Source: Calliopsis andreniformis (lineage: Eukaryota; Arthropoda; Insecta; Hymenoptera; Andrenidae). Taken from it: 64,000 nt of DNA. Made by a program: the position numbers and the translations under genes. Under the pieces are notes generated by a model, which worked only from the letters and a program-made list of their open reading frames with translations, had not been told where the DNA came from and did no database searches. Positions 10,838-22,477 of this stretch are shown here, in pieces; positions within the stretch are counted from its first letter, which is position 1, and every line of letters begins with the position of its first letter. The DNA lies in the NCBI RefSeq assembly GCF_051401765.1, contig NW_027480564.1:434001-498000 (forward strand). Direction: 5' to 3'.

Positions 10838-11209
10838 GAGGATTGAGGATTGAGGATAGAGGATTGAGGATTGAATATTGAGTATTGAGGATTCAAGTTT
10901 GAGGATTGAGGATTGAGGATTGAGGATTGATGTTTGAAGATTGTGTATTGAAGATTGAAGATTGAGGATTGAGGATTGAGGATTGAGGATTGATTATTGA
11001 GGATTGAGGATTGGGGATTGGGGATTGAGGATTGACGATTGAGGTTTGAGTATTGAGGATTGAGAATTGAGGATTGAGGTTTGAAATTGAGTATTGAGGA
11101 TTGAAGGATGAGTATTGAGATTTGATTATTGAATATTGTGGATTGAGAATTGAACCATGAGAATTCAGGATATTCTATTAAGTATTGAGAATTGAGGATT
11201 GATCGTTGA
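10838..11209 (+). repeat. Copy of the left-edge module
   Basis: About 11010-11200 repeats the module seen at about 40-240: GGGGATT units, GTTTGAG, GTTTGAAATTGAG and the ACCATGA hairpin variant. No gene is seen. Confidence 0.75.
11154..11171 (+). repeat. Hairpin-family variant (weakened arm)
   Basis: ACCATGA left arm with EcoRI site at 11161-11166. It is followed by TATTAAG, as at 191, which supports common origin of those two copies. Confidence 0.8.
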
Positions 11210-12250
11210 GTATTGAGGACTGAGGATTGAGGATTGAAGGCTGAGTATTGAGGATTCAGAATTGAGGTTTGAGGACTGAGGATTGAGGATTGAAGATTGA
11301 GTATTGAGGATTGAAGATTGAGGATTGGGCATTGAGGATTGAGGATTGAGGATGATGTCTGAGGGTTGAGGATTGAGGTTTGAGGACTGAGGACTGAGGA
11401 TTGAGGACTGAGGATTGAGGATGATGGCTGAGGGTCGGGGATTGAGGTTTGACGGCTGAGGACTGAGGATTGAGGATTGAGAATCAAGGATTGTTGATAG
11501 AGGATTGAAGATTGAGGATTGGGTGTTGAGGATTGAAGAATGAGGATTGAGGATTGAGGATTGAGGATTGAGGGTTGAGGATCTAAGATTGGAGATTGAT
11601 TACTGGGGATTGAAGATTGGGGATTGAGGATTGAGGATTGAGGATTGAGGATTGAAGATTGATTATTGAGGATTGAGGATTGAGGATCTAGGATTGGAGA
11701 TTGAAGATTGAGGATTGAGGATTGAGGGTCGAGTATTGAGGACGAGGACTGACGGTTGAGGATTGAGGTTTGAAGTCTGAGGACTGAGGATTGAAGACTG
11801 AGGGTTGAGGATGAGGGCAGAGGTTCAGGGATTGAGGTTTGACGACTGAGGATTGAGGATTGAGGATTGAGAATTGAGGATTGGTGATTGAGGATTGAAG
11901 ATTGAGGATTGGGTATTGAGGATTGAAGAATGAGGATTGAGGATTGAGGATTGAGGATTGAGGATTGAGGATCTAGGATTGGAGATTGATTATTGAGGAT
12001 TGAAGATTGAGGATTGAGGATTGAGGGTTGAGGATCTAGAATTGGAGATTGATTATTGAGGATTGAAGATTGAGAATTGATGATTGATGATTGAGGATTG
12101 AGAATTGAGAATTGAGGATGAGGACTGAGGGTTGAGGATTGAGGTTTGAGAAATGAGGATTGAGGATTGAGGATTGAGGATTGAGGATTGAGGATTAAGG
12201 ATTGTGTATTAAAGATTGAGTATTGATCACTGAGGATTGAGGATTGAGGA
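11210..12250 (+). repeat. 1-kb block related to 2070-3600, lacking ~530 bp
   Basis: This is the shorter form of the 2070-3600 block: landmarks GATCTAAG (11580) and GGTCGAG (11727) are followed directly by GTTTGAAGTCTG (11768). The segments near 17.8-18.9 and 28.7-29.7 kb carry the same short arrangement, so it is the majority form in this window. Confidence 0.8.
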
Positions 12251-12694
12251 TTGAGGGTTGAGGATTGAGGGTTGATGATTGAATATTGAGGATTGAAGAT
12301 TAAGTATTGAGGATTGAAGATTGAGGATTGAGGATTGACGATTGAGGATTGAGGATTGAAGATTGAGTATTGAGGATTGAAGATTGAGGATTGAGGATTG
12401 AGGATTGAGGATTGAGGATTGAAGATTGAGGATTGAGGATTGAGGATTGAGGATTGAGCATTGACGATTGAAGATTGAATATTGATGATTGAAGATTGAG
12501 GATTGAGGATTGAGTGTTGTGGATTGAGGACGAGGACTGAGGGTTGAATATTGATGATTGAGGTCTGAGGATTGAGGATTGAGGATTGAGGATTGAGGAT
12601 TGAGGATTGAGGATTGAGGATTGAGGGTTGATGATTGAATATTGAGGATTGAGGATTGAGGATTGAGGATTGAGGATTGAGGATTGAGGATTGA
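12251..12694 (+). repeat. Consensus-rich array segment
   Basis: Long runs of GATTGAG are interrupted by one GACGAG / TTGAATATTGATGATTG module at about 12525-12570 and a GGTTGATGATTGAATATTG variant near 12625. No gene is seen. Confidence 0.75.
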
Positions 12695-12986
12695 AGATTG
12701 ATTATTGAGGATTGAATATTGGGGATTGAGGATTGAGGATTGAGGATCTAGGATTGGAGATTGAAGATTGAGGATTGAGGATTGAGGGTCGAGTATTGAG
12801 GACGAGGACTGACGGTTGAGGATTGAGGATTGAGGATTGAAGATTGATTATTGAGGATTGAATATTGGGGATTGAGGATTGAGGATTGAGGATCTAGGAT
12901 TGGAGATTGAAGATTGAGGATTGAGGATTGAGGGTCGAGTATTGAGGACGAGGACTGACGGTTGAGGATTGAGCACTGAGGATTGA
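12695..12986 (+). repeat. 146-bp tandem duplication
   Basis: AGATTGATTATTG begins at 12695 and 12841, and GATCTAGG at 12745 and 12891, both 146 bp apart. The length is twenty 7-nt units plus one 6-nt GACGAG unit. The second copy is the start of the block shared with 8167-9195, where the 146-bp stretch is single, so the tandem step happened at this locus. Confidence 0.88.
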
Positions 12987-13869
12987 AGACTGAATATAGA
13001 TGATTGAAGATTGAGGATTGAGGATTGAGTGTTGTGGATTGAGGACGAGGACTGAGGGTTGAATATTGATGATTGAGGTCTGAGGATTGAGGATTGAGGA
13101 TTGAAAATTGAGGATTGAGGATTGAGGATTGAGGATTGAGGATCGAAGATTGGATATTGAGGATTGAAGATTGAGGATTGAGGATTGAGTACTGAGGATT
13201 GAGGCTTGAAGGTTGAGTATTGAAGATTCAGGATTGAGGTATGAGGACTGAGGATTGAGGATTGAAGATTGAGTATTAGGGATTGAAGATTGAGGATTGA
13301 GGATTGAGGATTGAGGATTGAGGATGATGTCTGAGGGTTGAGGATTGAGGTTTGAGGACTGAGGACAGAGGATTGAAGACTGAGGGTTGAGGATGAGGGC
13401 AGAGGGTCAGGGATTGAGGTTTGACGACTGAGGACTGAGGATTGAGGATTGAGAATTGAGAATTGATGATTGAGGATTGAGAATTGAGAATTGAGGATGA
13501 GGACTGAGGGTTGAGGATTGAGGTTTGAGAAATGAGGATTGAGGATTGAGGATTGAGGATTGAGGATTGAGGACTGAGGATTGTGTATTAGAGATTGAGT
13601 ATTGATCACTGAGGATTGAGGATTGAGGATTGAGGATTGAGGACTGACGATTGAGGACTGAGGATTGAGGATTGAGGATTGAGCATTGAGGATTGAAGAT
13701 TGAAGACTGGGGATTGAGGATTGAAGATTGAGAATTAAGGATTGAGATTGTGGATTGAGGATCTAGGATTGGAGATTGATTATTGAGGATTGAAGATTGA
13801 GGATTGAGGATTGAGGATTGAGGATTGAGAATTGAGGATGAGGACTGAGGACTGAGGGTTGAGGATTGA
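12841..13869 (+). repeat. 1.03-kb block, copy of 8167-9195
   Basis: Downstream member of the 4674-bp-offset pair. After about 13869 it joins a run of consensus units in place of the GTTTGAG unit of the other copy, which marks the duplication breakpoint. Confidence 0.9.
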
Positions 13870-16866
13870 GGATTGAGGATTGAGGATTGAGGATTGAGGA
13901 TTGAGGATTGAGGATTGTGGATTGAATATTGAGTACTGAGTATGGAAGATTGAGGATTGATCACTGAGGATTGAGGACTGAGGATTGAGGATTGAGGATT
14001 GAGGATTGAAGACTGAATATTGAGGATTGAAGATTGAGGATTCAGGTTTGAGGGTTGAGGATGGATGATGAGGGCTGAGGGTTGAGGATTGAGGTTTGAG
14101 GACTGAGGACTGAGGATTGGGGATCGAGAGTTGAGGATTGAGGATTGAGGATTGAGGATTGAGGATTGAGAATTGAGGATTGATGATTGAGGGTTGAAAA
14201 TTGAGTATTGAGGATTGAAGATTGAGGATTGAGTATTGCGGATTGAGGATTGAGGATTGAAGATTGAGTATTGAGGATTGAAGATTGAGGATTGAGGACT
14301 GAGGATTGAGGATTGAGGATTGAGGATTGAAGATTGAGGATTGAGGATTGAGGATTGAGGATTGAGCATTGAGGATTGAAGATTGAGTATTGATGATTGA
14401 AGATTGAGGATTGAGGATTGAGGATTGAGGATTGAGGATTGAGGATTGAGGATTGAAGATTGATTATTGAGGATTGAAGATTGAGGATTGAGGATTGAGG
14501 ATTGAGGACCTTGAATTGGAGATTGATTATTGAGGATTGAAGATTGAGGATTGATGATTGAGGATTGAGAATTGAGAATTGAGGATGAGGACTGAGGGTT
14601 GAGGATTGAGGTTTGAGAAATGACGATTGAGGATTGAGGATTGAGGATTGAGGATTGAGGATTGAGGAATGTGTATTAAAGATTGAGTATTGATCACTGA
14701 GGATTGAGGATTGAGGATTGATGATTGAGGATTGAGGGTTGATGATTGAATATTGAGGATTGAAGATTGAGGATTGATGATTAAGGATTGAGGATGGAGG
14801 ATGAGGGCTGAGTGTTGAGGATTGAGGTTTGAGGACTGAGGACAGAGGATTGAGGATTGAGAATTGAGGATTGAGGATTGAGGATTGAGGATTGAAAATT
14901 GAGTATTGAGGACTGAAGATTGAGGTTTTAGGATTGACGATTGAGGATTGAGGATTGAAGATTGAGTATTGAGGATTGAAGATTGAGGATTGAGGATTGA
15001 GGATTGAGGATTGTGGATTGAAGATTGAGGATTGAGGATTGAGGATTGAGGATTGAGGATTGAGCATTGAGGATTGAAGATTGAACATTGATGGTTGAAG
15101 ATTGAGGATTGAGGATTGAGTGTTGTGGATTGAGGACGAGGACTGAGGGTTGAATATTGATGATTGAGGTCTGAGGATTGAGGATTGAGGATTGAAAATT
15201 GAGGATTGAGGATTGAGGATTGAGGATTGAGGATTGAATATTGGATATTGAGGATTGAAGATTGAGGATTGAGGATTGAGGACTGAGGATTGAGGCTTGA
15301 AGGTTGAGTATTGAAGATTCAGGATTGAGGTTTGAGGACTGAGGATTGAGGATTGAAGATTGAGGATTGAGGATTGAAGATTGAGTATTGATGATTGAAT
15401 ACTGAGGATTGAGGATTGAGGATTGAGGATTGAGGATGATGTCTGGGGGTTGAGGATTGAGGTTTGAGGACTGAGGACTGAGGATTGAGGACTGAGGATT
15501 GAGGATTGAGGATTGAGCATTGAGGATTGAAGATTGAAGACTGTTGATTGAGGATTGAAGATTGAGAATTAAGGATTGAAGATTGTGGATTGAGGATCTA
15601 GGATTGGAGATTGATTATTGAGGATTGAAGATTCAGAATTGAGGATTGAGGATTGAGAATTGAGGATGAGGACTGAGGGTTGAGGATTGAGGTTTGAGGT
15701 ATGAGGATTGAGGGTTGAGGAATGAGGATTGAGGATTGAGGAATTGAGGATTGAGGATTGGGGATGAATATTGAGTACAGAGGATTGAAGATTGAGGATG
15801 GAGGATTGAGGATTGAGGATGGAGGATGAGGGCTGAGGGTTGAGGATTGAGGTTTGAGTACTGTATCCTGAGAATTCAGGATATTCTATTGGGTATTGAG
15901 AATTGAGGATTGATGGTTGAGTATTGAGGATTCAGAATTGAGGTTTGAGGGCTGTGGATTTGGATTGAAGATTGAGTATTGAGTATTGAAGATTGAGGAT
16001 TGAGGATTGAGGATTGAGGATTGAGGATGATGTCTGAGGGTTGAGGATTGAGGTTTGAGGACTGAGGACTGAGGATTGAGGACTGAGGATTGAGGATGAG
16101 GGCTGAGGGTCGGGGATTCAGGTTTGACGACTGAGGACTGAGGATTGAGGGTTGAGAATTAAGGATTGTTGATAGAGGATTGAAGATTGAGGATCGGTTA
16201 TTGAGGATTGAAGAATGAGGATTGAGGATTGAGGGTTGAGAATTGAGGGTTGAGGATCTAGGATTGGAGATTGATTATTGAGGATTGAATATTGGGGTTT
16301 GAGGATTGAGGATTGAGGATCTAGGATTGGAGACTGATTATTGAGGATTGAAGATTGAGGATTGATGATTGAGGATTGAGAATTGAGAATTGAGGAAGAG
16401 GACTGAGGGTTGAGGATTGAGGTTTAAGAAATGAGGATTGAGGATTGAGGATTGAGGATTGAAGATTGAGTATTGAGAATTGAGGATTGATGATTGAGGA
16501 TTGAGGATTGAGAATTGAGGATGAGGACTGAGGGTTGGGAGTTGAGGTTTGAGAAATGGGGATTGAGGATTGAGGATTGAGGGAAAGAGGATTGAGGATT
16601 GAGTATTGAAGATTGAGTATTGATCACGGAGGGTAGAGGATTGAGGATTGAGGATTGAAGATTGAATATTGAGGATTGAAGATTGAGGATTGAGGATTGA
16701 GGATTGAGGATGGAGGATGAGGGCTGAGGGTTGAGGATTGAGGTTTGAGGACTGAGGACTGAGGATTGAGGATTGAGAGTTGAGGATTGAGGATTGAGGA
16801 TTGAGGATTGAGGATTGAGAATTGAGGATTGATGATTGAGGGTTGAAGATTGAATATTGAGGATTG
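13870..16866 (+). repeat. 3-kb block duplicated at 22478-25458
   Basis: Rare landmarks are shared at nearly constant offset: GAGTACTGAGTATGG (13931 and 22538) and TTCAGGTTTG (14041 and 22648) at 8607 bp, TATTGCGG (14234 and 22841) at 8607 bp, GAAGACTG (15536 and 24129) at 8593 bp, and the hairpin (15865 and 24457) at 8592 bp. The small drift comes from whole-unit changes plus a single extra base near 15742. After 16866 this copy continues with GATTGATGATTG and the other with GATTGAAGATTG. Confidence 0.88.
15865..15882 (+). repeat. Perfect 7-bp hairpin landmark with EcoRI site
   Basis: Arms at 15865-15871 and 15876-15882, EcoRI at 15872-15877. The base before the arm is T (CTGTATCC), a subtype shared with 21259 and 24457. 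Confidence 0.9.
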
Positions 16867-19800
16867 ATGATTGAGGATTGATGATTAAGGATTGAGGATG
16901 GAGGATGAGGGCTGAGGGTTGAGGATTGAGGTTTGAGGACTGAGGACTGAGGATTGAGGATTGAGAATTGAGGATTGAGGGTTGAGGATTGAAGATTGAA
17001 TATTGAGGATTGAAGATTGAGGATTGATGGTTAAGGATTGAGGATGGAGGATGAGGGCTGAGGGTTGAGGATTGAGGTTTGAGGACTGAGGACTGAGGAT
17101 TGTGGATTGAGAATTGAGGATTGAGGGTTGAGGATTGAAGATTGAGGATTGAGGATTGAGGATTGAGGGTTGAGGATCTAGAATTGGAGATTGATTATTG
17201 AGGATTGAAGATTGGGGATTGATGATTGAGGATTGAGAATTGATAATTGAGGAAGAGGACAGAGGGTTGAGGATTGAGGTTTGAGAAATGAGGATTGAGG
17301 ATTGAGGATTGAGGATTGAAGATTGAGGATTGAAAATTGAGGATGAGGACTGAGGGTTGAGAATTGAGGTTTGAGAAATGAGGATTGAGGATTGAGGATT
17401 GAGGATTGAGGGTTGAGCATTGAGGATTGAGTATTGAAGATTGAGTGTTAATCACGGAGGGTTGAGGATTGAGGATTGAGGATTGAGGATTGAAGATTGA
17501 ATATTGAGGATTGAAGATTGAGGATTGAGGATTGAGGATTGATGATTAAGGATTGAGGATGGAGGATGAGGGCTGAGTGTTGAGGATTGAGGTTTGAAGA
17601 CTGAGGTCTGAGGATTGAGGATTGAGAATTGAGGATTGAGGGTTGAGGATTGAAGATTGAGGATTGGGTATTGAGGATTGAAGAATGAGGGTTGTGGAAT
17701 GAGGATTGAGGATGGAGGATGAGGGCTGAGGGTTGAGGATTGAGGTTTGAGTCTTGAATCCTGAGAATTCAGGATATTCTATTGAGTATTGAGAATTGAG
17801 TATTGATGGTTGAGTACTGAGGACTGAGGATTGAGGATTGAAGGCTGAGTATTGCGGATTCAGAATTGAGGTTTGAGGACTGAGGATTGAGGATTGAAGA
17901 TTGAGTATTGAGGATTGAAGATTGAGGATTGGGGATTGAGGATTGAGGATTGAGGATGATGTCTGAGGGTTGAGGATTGAGGTTTGAGGACTGAGGACTG
18001 AGGATTGAGGACTGAGGATTGAGGATGATGGCTGAGGGTCGGGGATTGAGGTTTGACGGCTGAGGACTGAGGATTGAGGATTGAGAATCAAGGATTGTTG
18101 ATAGAGGATTGAAGATTGAGGATTGGGTATTGAGGATTGAAGAATGAGGATTGAGGATTGAGGATTGAGGATTGAGGGTTGAGGATCTAAGATTGGAGAT
18201 TGATTATTGGGGATTGAAGATTGGGGATTGAGGATTGAGGATTGAGGATTGAGGATTGAAGATTGATTATTGAGGACTGAGGATTGAGGATCTAGGATTG
18301 GAGATTGAAGATTGAGGATTGAGGATTGAGGGTCGAGTATTGAGGACGAGGACTGACGGTTGAGGATTGAGGTTTGAAGTCTGAGGACTGAGGATTGAAG
18401 ACTGAGGGTTGAGGATGAGGGCAGAGGTTCTGGGATTGAGGTTTGACGACTGAGGATTGAGGATTGAGGATTGAGAATTGAGGATTGGTGATTGAGGATT
18501 CAAGATTGAGGATTGGGTATTGAGGATTGAAGAATGAGGATTGAGGATTGAGGGTTGAGGATTGAGGATTGAGGATCTAGGATTGGAGATTGATTATTGA
18601 GGATTGAAGATTGAGGATTGAGGATTGAGGGTTGAGGATCTAGAATTGGAGATTGATTATTGAGGATTGAAGATTGAGGATTGATGATTGATGATTGAGG
18701 ATTGAGAATTGAGAATTGAGGATGAGGACTGAGGGTTGAGGATTGAGGTTTCAGAAATGAGGATTGAGGATTGAGGATTGAGGATTGAGGATTGAGGATT
18801 AAGGATTGTGTATTAAAGATTGAGTATTGATCACTGAGGGTTGAGGATTGAGGATTGAGTGTTGAGGATTGAGGGTTGATGATTGAATATTGAGGATTGA
18901 AGATTGAGGATTGATGATTAAGGATTGAGGATGGATGATGAGGGCTGAGGGTTGAGGATTGAGGTTTGAGGACTGAGGACTGAGGATTGGGGATCGAGAG
19001 TTGAGGATTGAGGATTGAGGATTGAGGATTGAGGATTGAGAATTGAGGATTGATGATTGAGGGTTGAAAATTGAGTATTGAGGATTGAAGATTGAGGATT
19101 GAGTATTGAGGATTGAGGATTGAGGATTGAAGATTGAGTATTGAGGATTGAAGATTGAGGATTGAGGATTGAGGATTGAGGATTGAGGATTGAAGATTGA
19201 GGGTTGAGGATTGAGGATTGAGGATTGAGGATTGAAAATTGAGGATTGAAGATTGAGGATTGAGGATTGAGGATTGAAGATTGAGTATCGAGGATTGAAG
19301 ATTGAGGATTGAGGATTGAGGATTGAGGAATGATGATTGAAGATTGTGTATTGAAGATTGAAGATTGAGGATTGAGGATTGAGGATTGAGGATTGAGGAT
19401 TGAGGATTGAAGATTGAGGGTTGGGTATTGAGGATTGAAGAATGAGGATTGAGGATTGAGTATTGAGGATTGAGGATTGAGGATCTAGGATTGGAGATTG
19501 ATTATTGAGGATTGAAGATTGAGGATTGAGGATTGAGGATTGAGGACCTTGAATTGGAGATTGATTATTGAGGTTTGAAGATTGAGGATTGATGATTGAG
19601 GATTGAGAATTGAGAATTGAGGATGAGGACTGAGGGTTGAGGATTGAGGTTTGAGAAATGACGATTGAGGATTGAGGATTGAGGATTGAGGATTGAGGAT
19701 TGAGGAATGTGTATTAAAGATTGAGTATTGATCACTGAGGATTGAGGATTGAGGATTGATGGTTGAGGATTGAGGGTTGATGATTGAATATTGAGGATTG

Positions 19801-19960
19801 AAGATTGAGGATTGATGATTAAGGATTGAGGATGGAGGATGAGGGCTGAGTGTCGAGGATTGAGGTTTGAGGACTGAGGACAGAGGATTGAGGATTGAGA
19901 ATTGAGGATTGAGGATTGAGGATTGAGGATTGAAAATTGAGTATTGAGGACTGAAGATTG
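16020..19960 (+). repeat. 3.9-kb block duplicated at 26865-30805
   Basis: A constant 10845-bp offset holds at GATGATGTCT (16026 and 26871), GATGATTAAG (17541 and 28386), the hairpin (17758 and 28603), GATCTAGG (19482 and 30327) and ACCTTGAATT (19546 and 30391). Few base differences were noticed, for example GAGTTGAG against GAGCTGAG near 16767. It is one of the youngest-looking large duplications here. The right limit is where this copy continues TATTGATGATTG and the other GATTGAGGATTGACG. Its left 0.85 kb overlaps the 13870-16866 block, so that part exists in three copies. Confidence 0.92.
17758..17775 (+). repeat. Perfect 7-bp hairpin landmark with EcoRI site
   Basis: EcoRI at 17765-17770. 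The preceding unit is GTCTTGA, matching 2015 and 28603. Confidence 0.9.
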
Positions 19961-20471
19961 AGTATTGATGATTGAAGATTGAGGATTGAGGATTGAGGAT
20001 TGAGGATTGAGGATTGAGGATTGAGGATTGAAGATTGATTATTGAGGATTGAAGATTGAGGATTGAGGATTGAGGGTTGAGGATTGAGGTTTGAGAAATG
20101 AGGATTGAGGATTGAGGATTGAGGATTGAAGATTGAGGATTGAAAATTGAGGATGAGGACTGAGGGTTGAGAATTGAGGTTTGAGAAATGAGGATTGAGG
20201 ATTGAGGATTGAGGATTGAGGATTGAGGATTGAGGATTGAGGAATGTGTATTAAAGATTGAGTATTGATCACTGAGGATTGAGGATTGAGGATTGATGAT
20301 TGAGGATTGAGGGTTGATGATTGAATATTGAGGATTGAAGATTGAGGATTGATGATTAAGGATTGAGGATGGAGGATGAGGGCTGAGTGTTGAGGATTGA
20401 GGTTTGAGGACTGAGGACAGAGGATTGAGGATTGAGAATTGAGGATTGAGGATTGAAAATTGAGTATTGAG
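19961..20471 (+). repeat. ~520-bp segment extra relative to the 14.5-15.5 kb copy
   Basis: Flanking landmarks align to the 14.5-15.5 kb copy with an offset of 5038 bp before this stretch (ACCTTGAATT, GAAATGACG, GACTGAAG at 19949) and 5561 bp after it (GACTGAAG at 20472, GATTGACG at 20493). The extra DNA contains two GTTTGAGAAATGAG modules and ends by repeating the GATGGAG / GACAGAG / GAAAATTGAG module just upstream, so it looks like an internal duplication. No gene is seen. Confidence 0.8.
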
Positions 20472-21360
20472 GACTGAAGATTGAGGTTTGAGGATTGACG
20501 ATTGAGGATTGAGGATTGAAGATTGAGTATTGAGGATTGAAGATTGAGGATTGAGGATTGAGGATTGAGGATTGTGGATTGAAGATTGAGGATTGAGGAT
20601 TGAGGATTGAGGATTGAGCATTGAGGATTGAAGATTGAACATTGATGGTTGAAGATTGAGGATTGAGGATTGAGTGTTGTGGATTGAGGACGAGGACTGA
20701 GGGTTGAATATTGATGATTGAGGTCTGAGGATTGAGGATTGAGGATTGAAAATTGAGGATTGAGGATTGAGGATTGAGGATTGAGGATTGAATATTGGAT
20801 ATTGAGGATTGAAGATTGAGGATTGAGGATTGAGGACTGAGGATTGAGGCTTGAAGGTTGAGTATTGAAGATTCAGGATTGAGGTTTGAGGACTGAGGAT
20901 TGAGGATTGAAGATTGAGGATTGAGGATTGAAGATTGAGTATTGATGATTGAATACTGAGGATTGAGGATTGAGGATTGAGGATTGAGGATGATGTCTGG
21001 GGGTTGAGGATTGAGGTTTGAGGACTGAGGACTGAGGATTGAGGACTGAGGATTGAGGATTGAGGATTGAGCATTGAGGATTGAAGATTGAAGACTGGGG
21101 ATTGAGGATTGAAGATTGAGAATTAAGGATTGAAGATTGTGGATTGAGGATCTAGGATTGGAGATTGATTATTGAGGATTGAAGATTGAGAATTGAGGAT
21201 TGAGGATTGAGAATTGAGGATGAGGGCTGAGGGTTGAGGATTGAGGTTTGAGTACTGTATCCTGAGAATTCAGGATATTCTATTGGGTATTGAGAATTGA
21301 GGATTGATGGTTGAGTATTGAGGATTCAGAATTGAGGTTTGAGGGCTGTGGATTTGGATT
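20472..21360 (+). repeat. Block related to 14911-15900
   Basis: GATGATGTCTGG at 20989 matches 15435 (offset 5554 bp). Near 21225 a GATGAG unit runs straight into GGCTGAG and the hairpin module, skipping the intermediate modules present at about 15670-15825, so a deletion junction lies there. The hairpin copy at 21259 follows. Confidence 0.8.
21259..21276 (+). repeat. Perfect 7-bp hairpin landmark with EcoRI site
   Basis: CTGTATCC subtype; EcoRI at 21266-21271. Confidence 0.9.
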
Positions 21361-22245
21361 GAAGGTTGAGTATTGACGATTGAAGATTGAGGATTGGGGA
21401 TTGAGGATTGAGGATTGAGGATGATGTCTGAGGTTTGAGGATTGAGGTTTGAGGACTGAGGACTGAGGATTGAGGACTGAGGATTGAGGATGGGGTCTAA
21501 TGGTCGGGGATTGAGGTTTGACTGCTAAGGACTGAGGATTGAGGATTGAGAATTAAGGATTGTTGATAGAGGATTGAAGGTTGAGGATTGGGTATTGAGG
21601 ATTGAAGAATGAGGATTGAGGTTTGAGGATTGAGGATTGAGGGTTGAGGATCTAGGATTGGAGATTGATTATTGAGGATTGAAGATTGGGGATTGATGAT
21701 TGAGGATTTAGAATTGAGAATTGAGGATGAGGTCTGAGGGTTGAGGATTGAGGTTTGAGTAATGAGGATTGAGGATTGAGGATTGAGGATCGAAGATTGA
21801 GTATTGAGAATTGAGGATTGAGGATTGAGAATTGAGGATGAGCACTGAGGGTTGAGAATTGAGGTTTGAGAAATGAGGATTGAGGATTGAGGACTGAGGA
21901 TTGAGGGTTGAGGATCGATGATTGAGTATTGGAGATTGAGTATTGATCACTGAGGATTGAGGATTGAGGATTGAGGATTGAGGATTGAGGGTTGAAGATT
22001 GAATATTGAGGATTGAAGATTGAGGATTGAGGATTGAGGGTTGAGGATGGAGGATGAAGGCTGAGGGTTGAGGATTGAGGTTTGAGGACTGAGGACTGAG
22101 GATTGAGGATCGAGAGTTGAGGAATGAGGATTGAGGATTGTGGATTGAGGATTGAGGATTGAGAATTGAGGATTGATGATTGAGGGTTGAGGATTGAGGA
22201 TTGAGAATTGAGGATTGAAGATTGAGGATTGAGGATTGAGGATTG
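21361..22245 (+). repeat. 0.9-kb block, copy of 503-1400
   Basis: Downstream member of the 20.86-kb-offset pair. GGTCTAATGG here replaces GGTCTGATGG in the other copy (about 21494 against 636), and it has two fewer units near 21830. Confidence 0.85.
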
Positions 22246-22477
22246 AGGATTGAGGATTGAGGATTGAGCATTGAGGATTGAATATTGAAGACTGGGGATT
22301 GAGGATTGAAGATTGAGAATTAAGGATTGAAGATTGTGGATCGACGATCTAGGATTGGAGATTGATTATTGAGGATTGAAGATTGAGGATTGAGGATTGA
22401 GGATTGAGGATTGAGAATTGAGGATGAGGACTGAGGGTTGAGGATTGAGGTTTGAGGAATGAGGATTGAGGGATGAG
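22246..22477 (+). repeat. Linker segment with the dyad landmark
   Basis: Contains GAAGACTGGGG, GAATTAAG, TTGTGG, the dyad and a GATCTAG/GATTGGA pair, the same order seen at each dyad copy from 35 to 58 kb. No gene is seen. Confidence 0.75.
22339..22349 (+). repeat. GATCG-A-CGATC dyad landmark
   Basis: Same sequence and flanks as at 5157; an isolated copy in the left half of the window. Confidence 0.82.
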
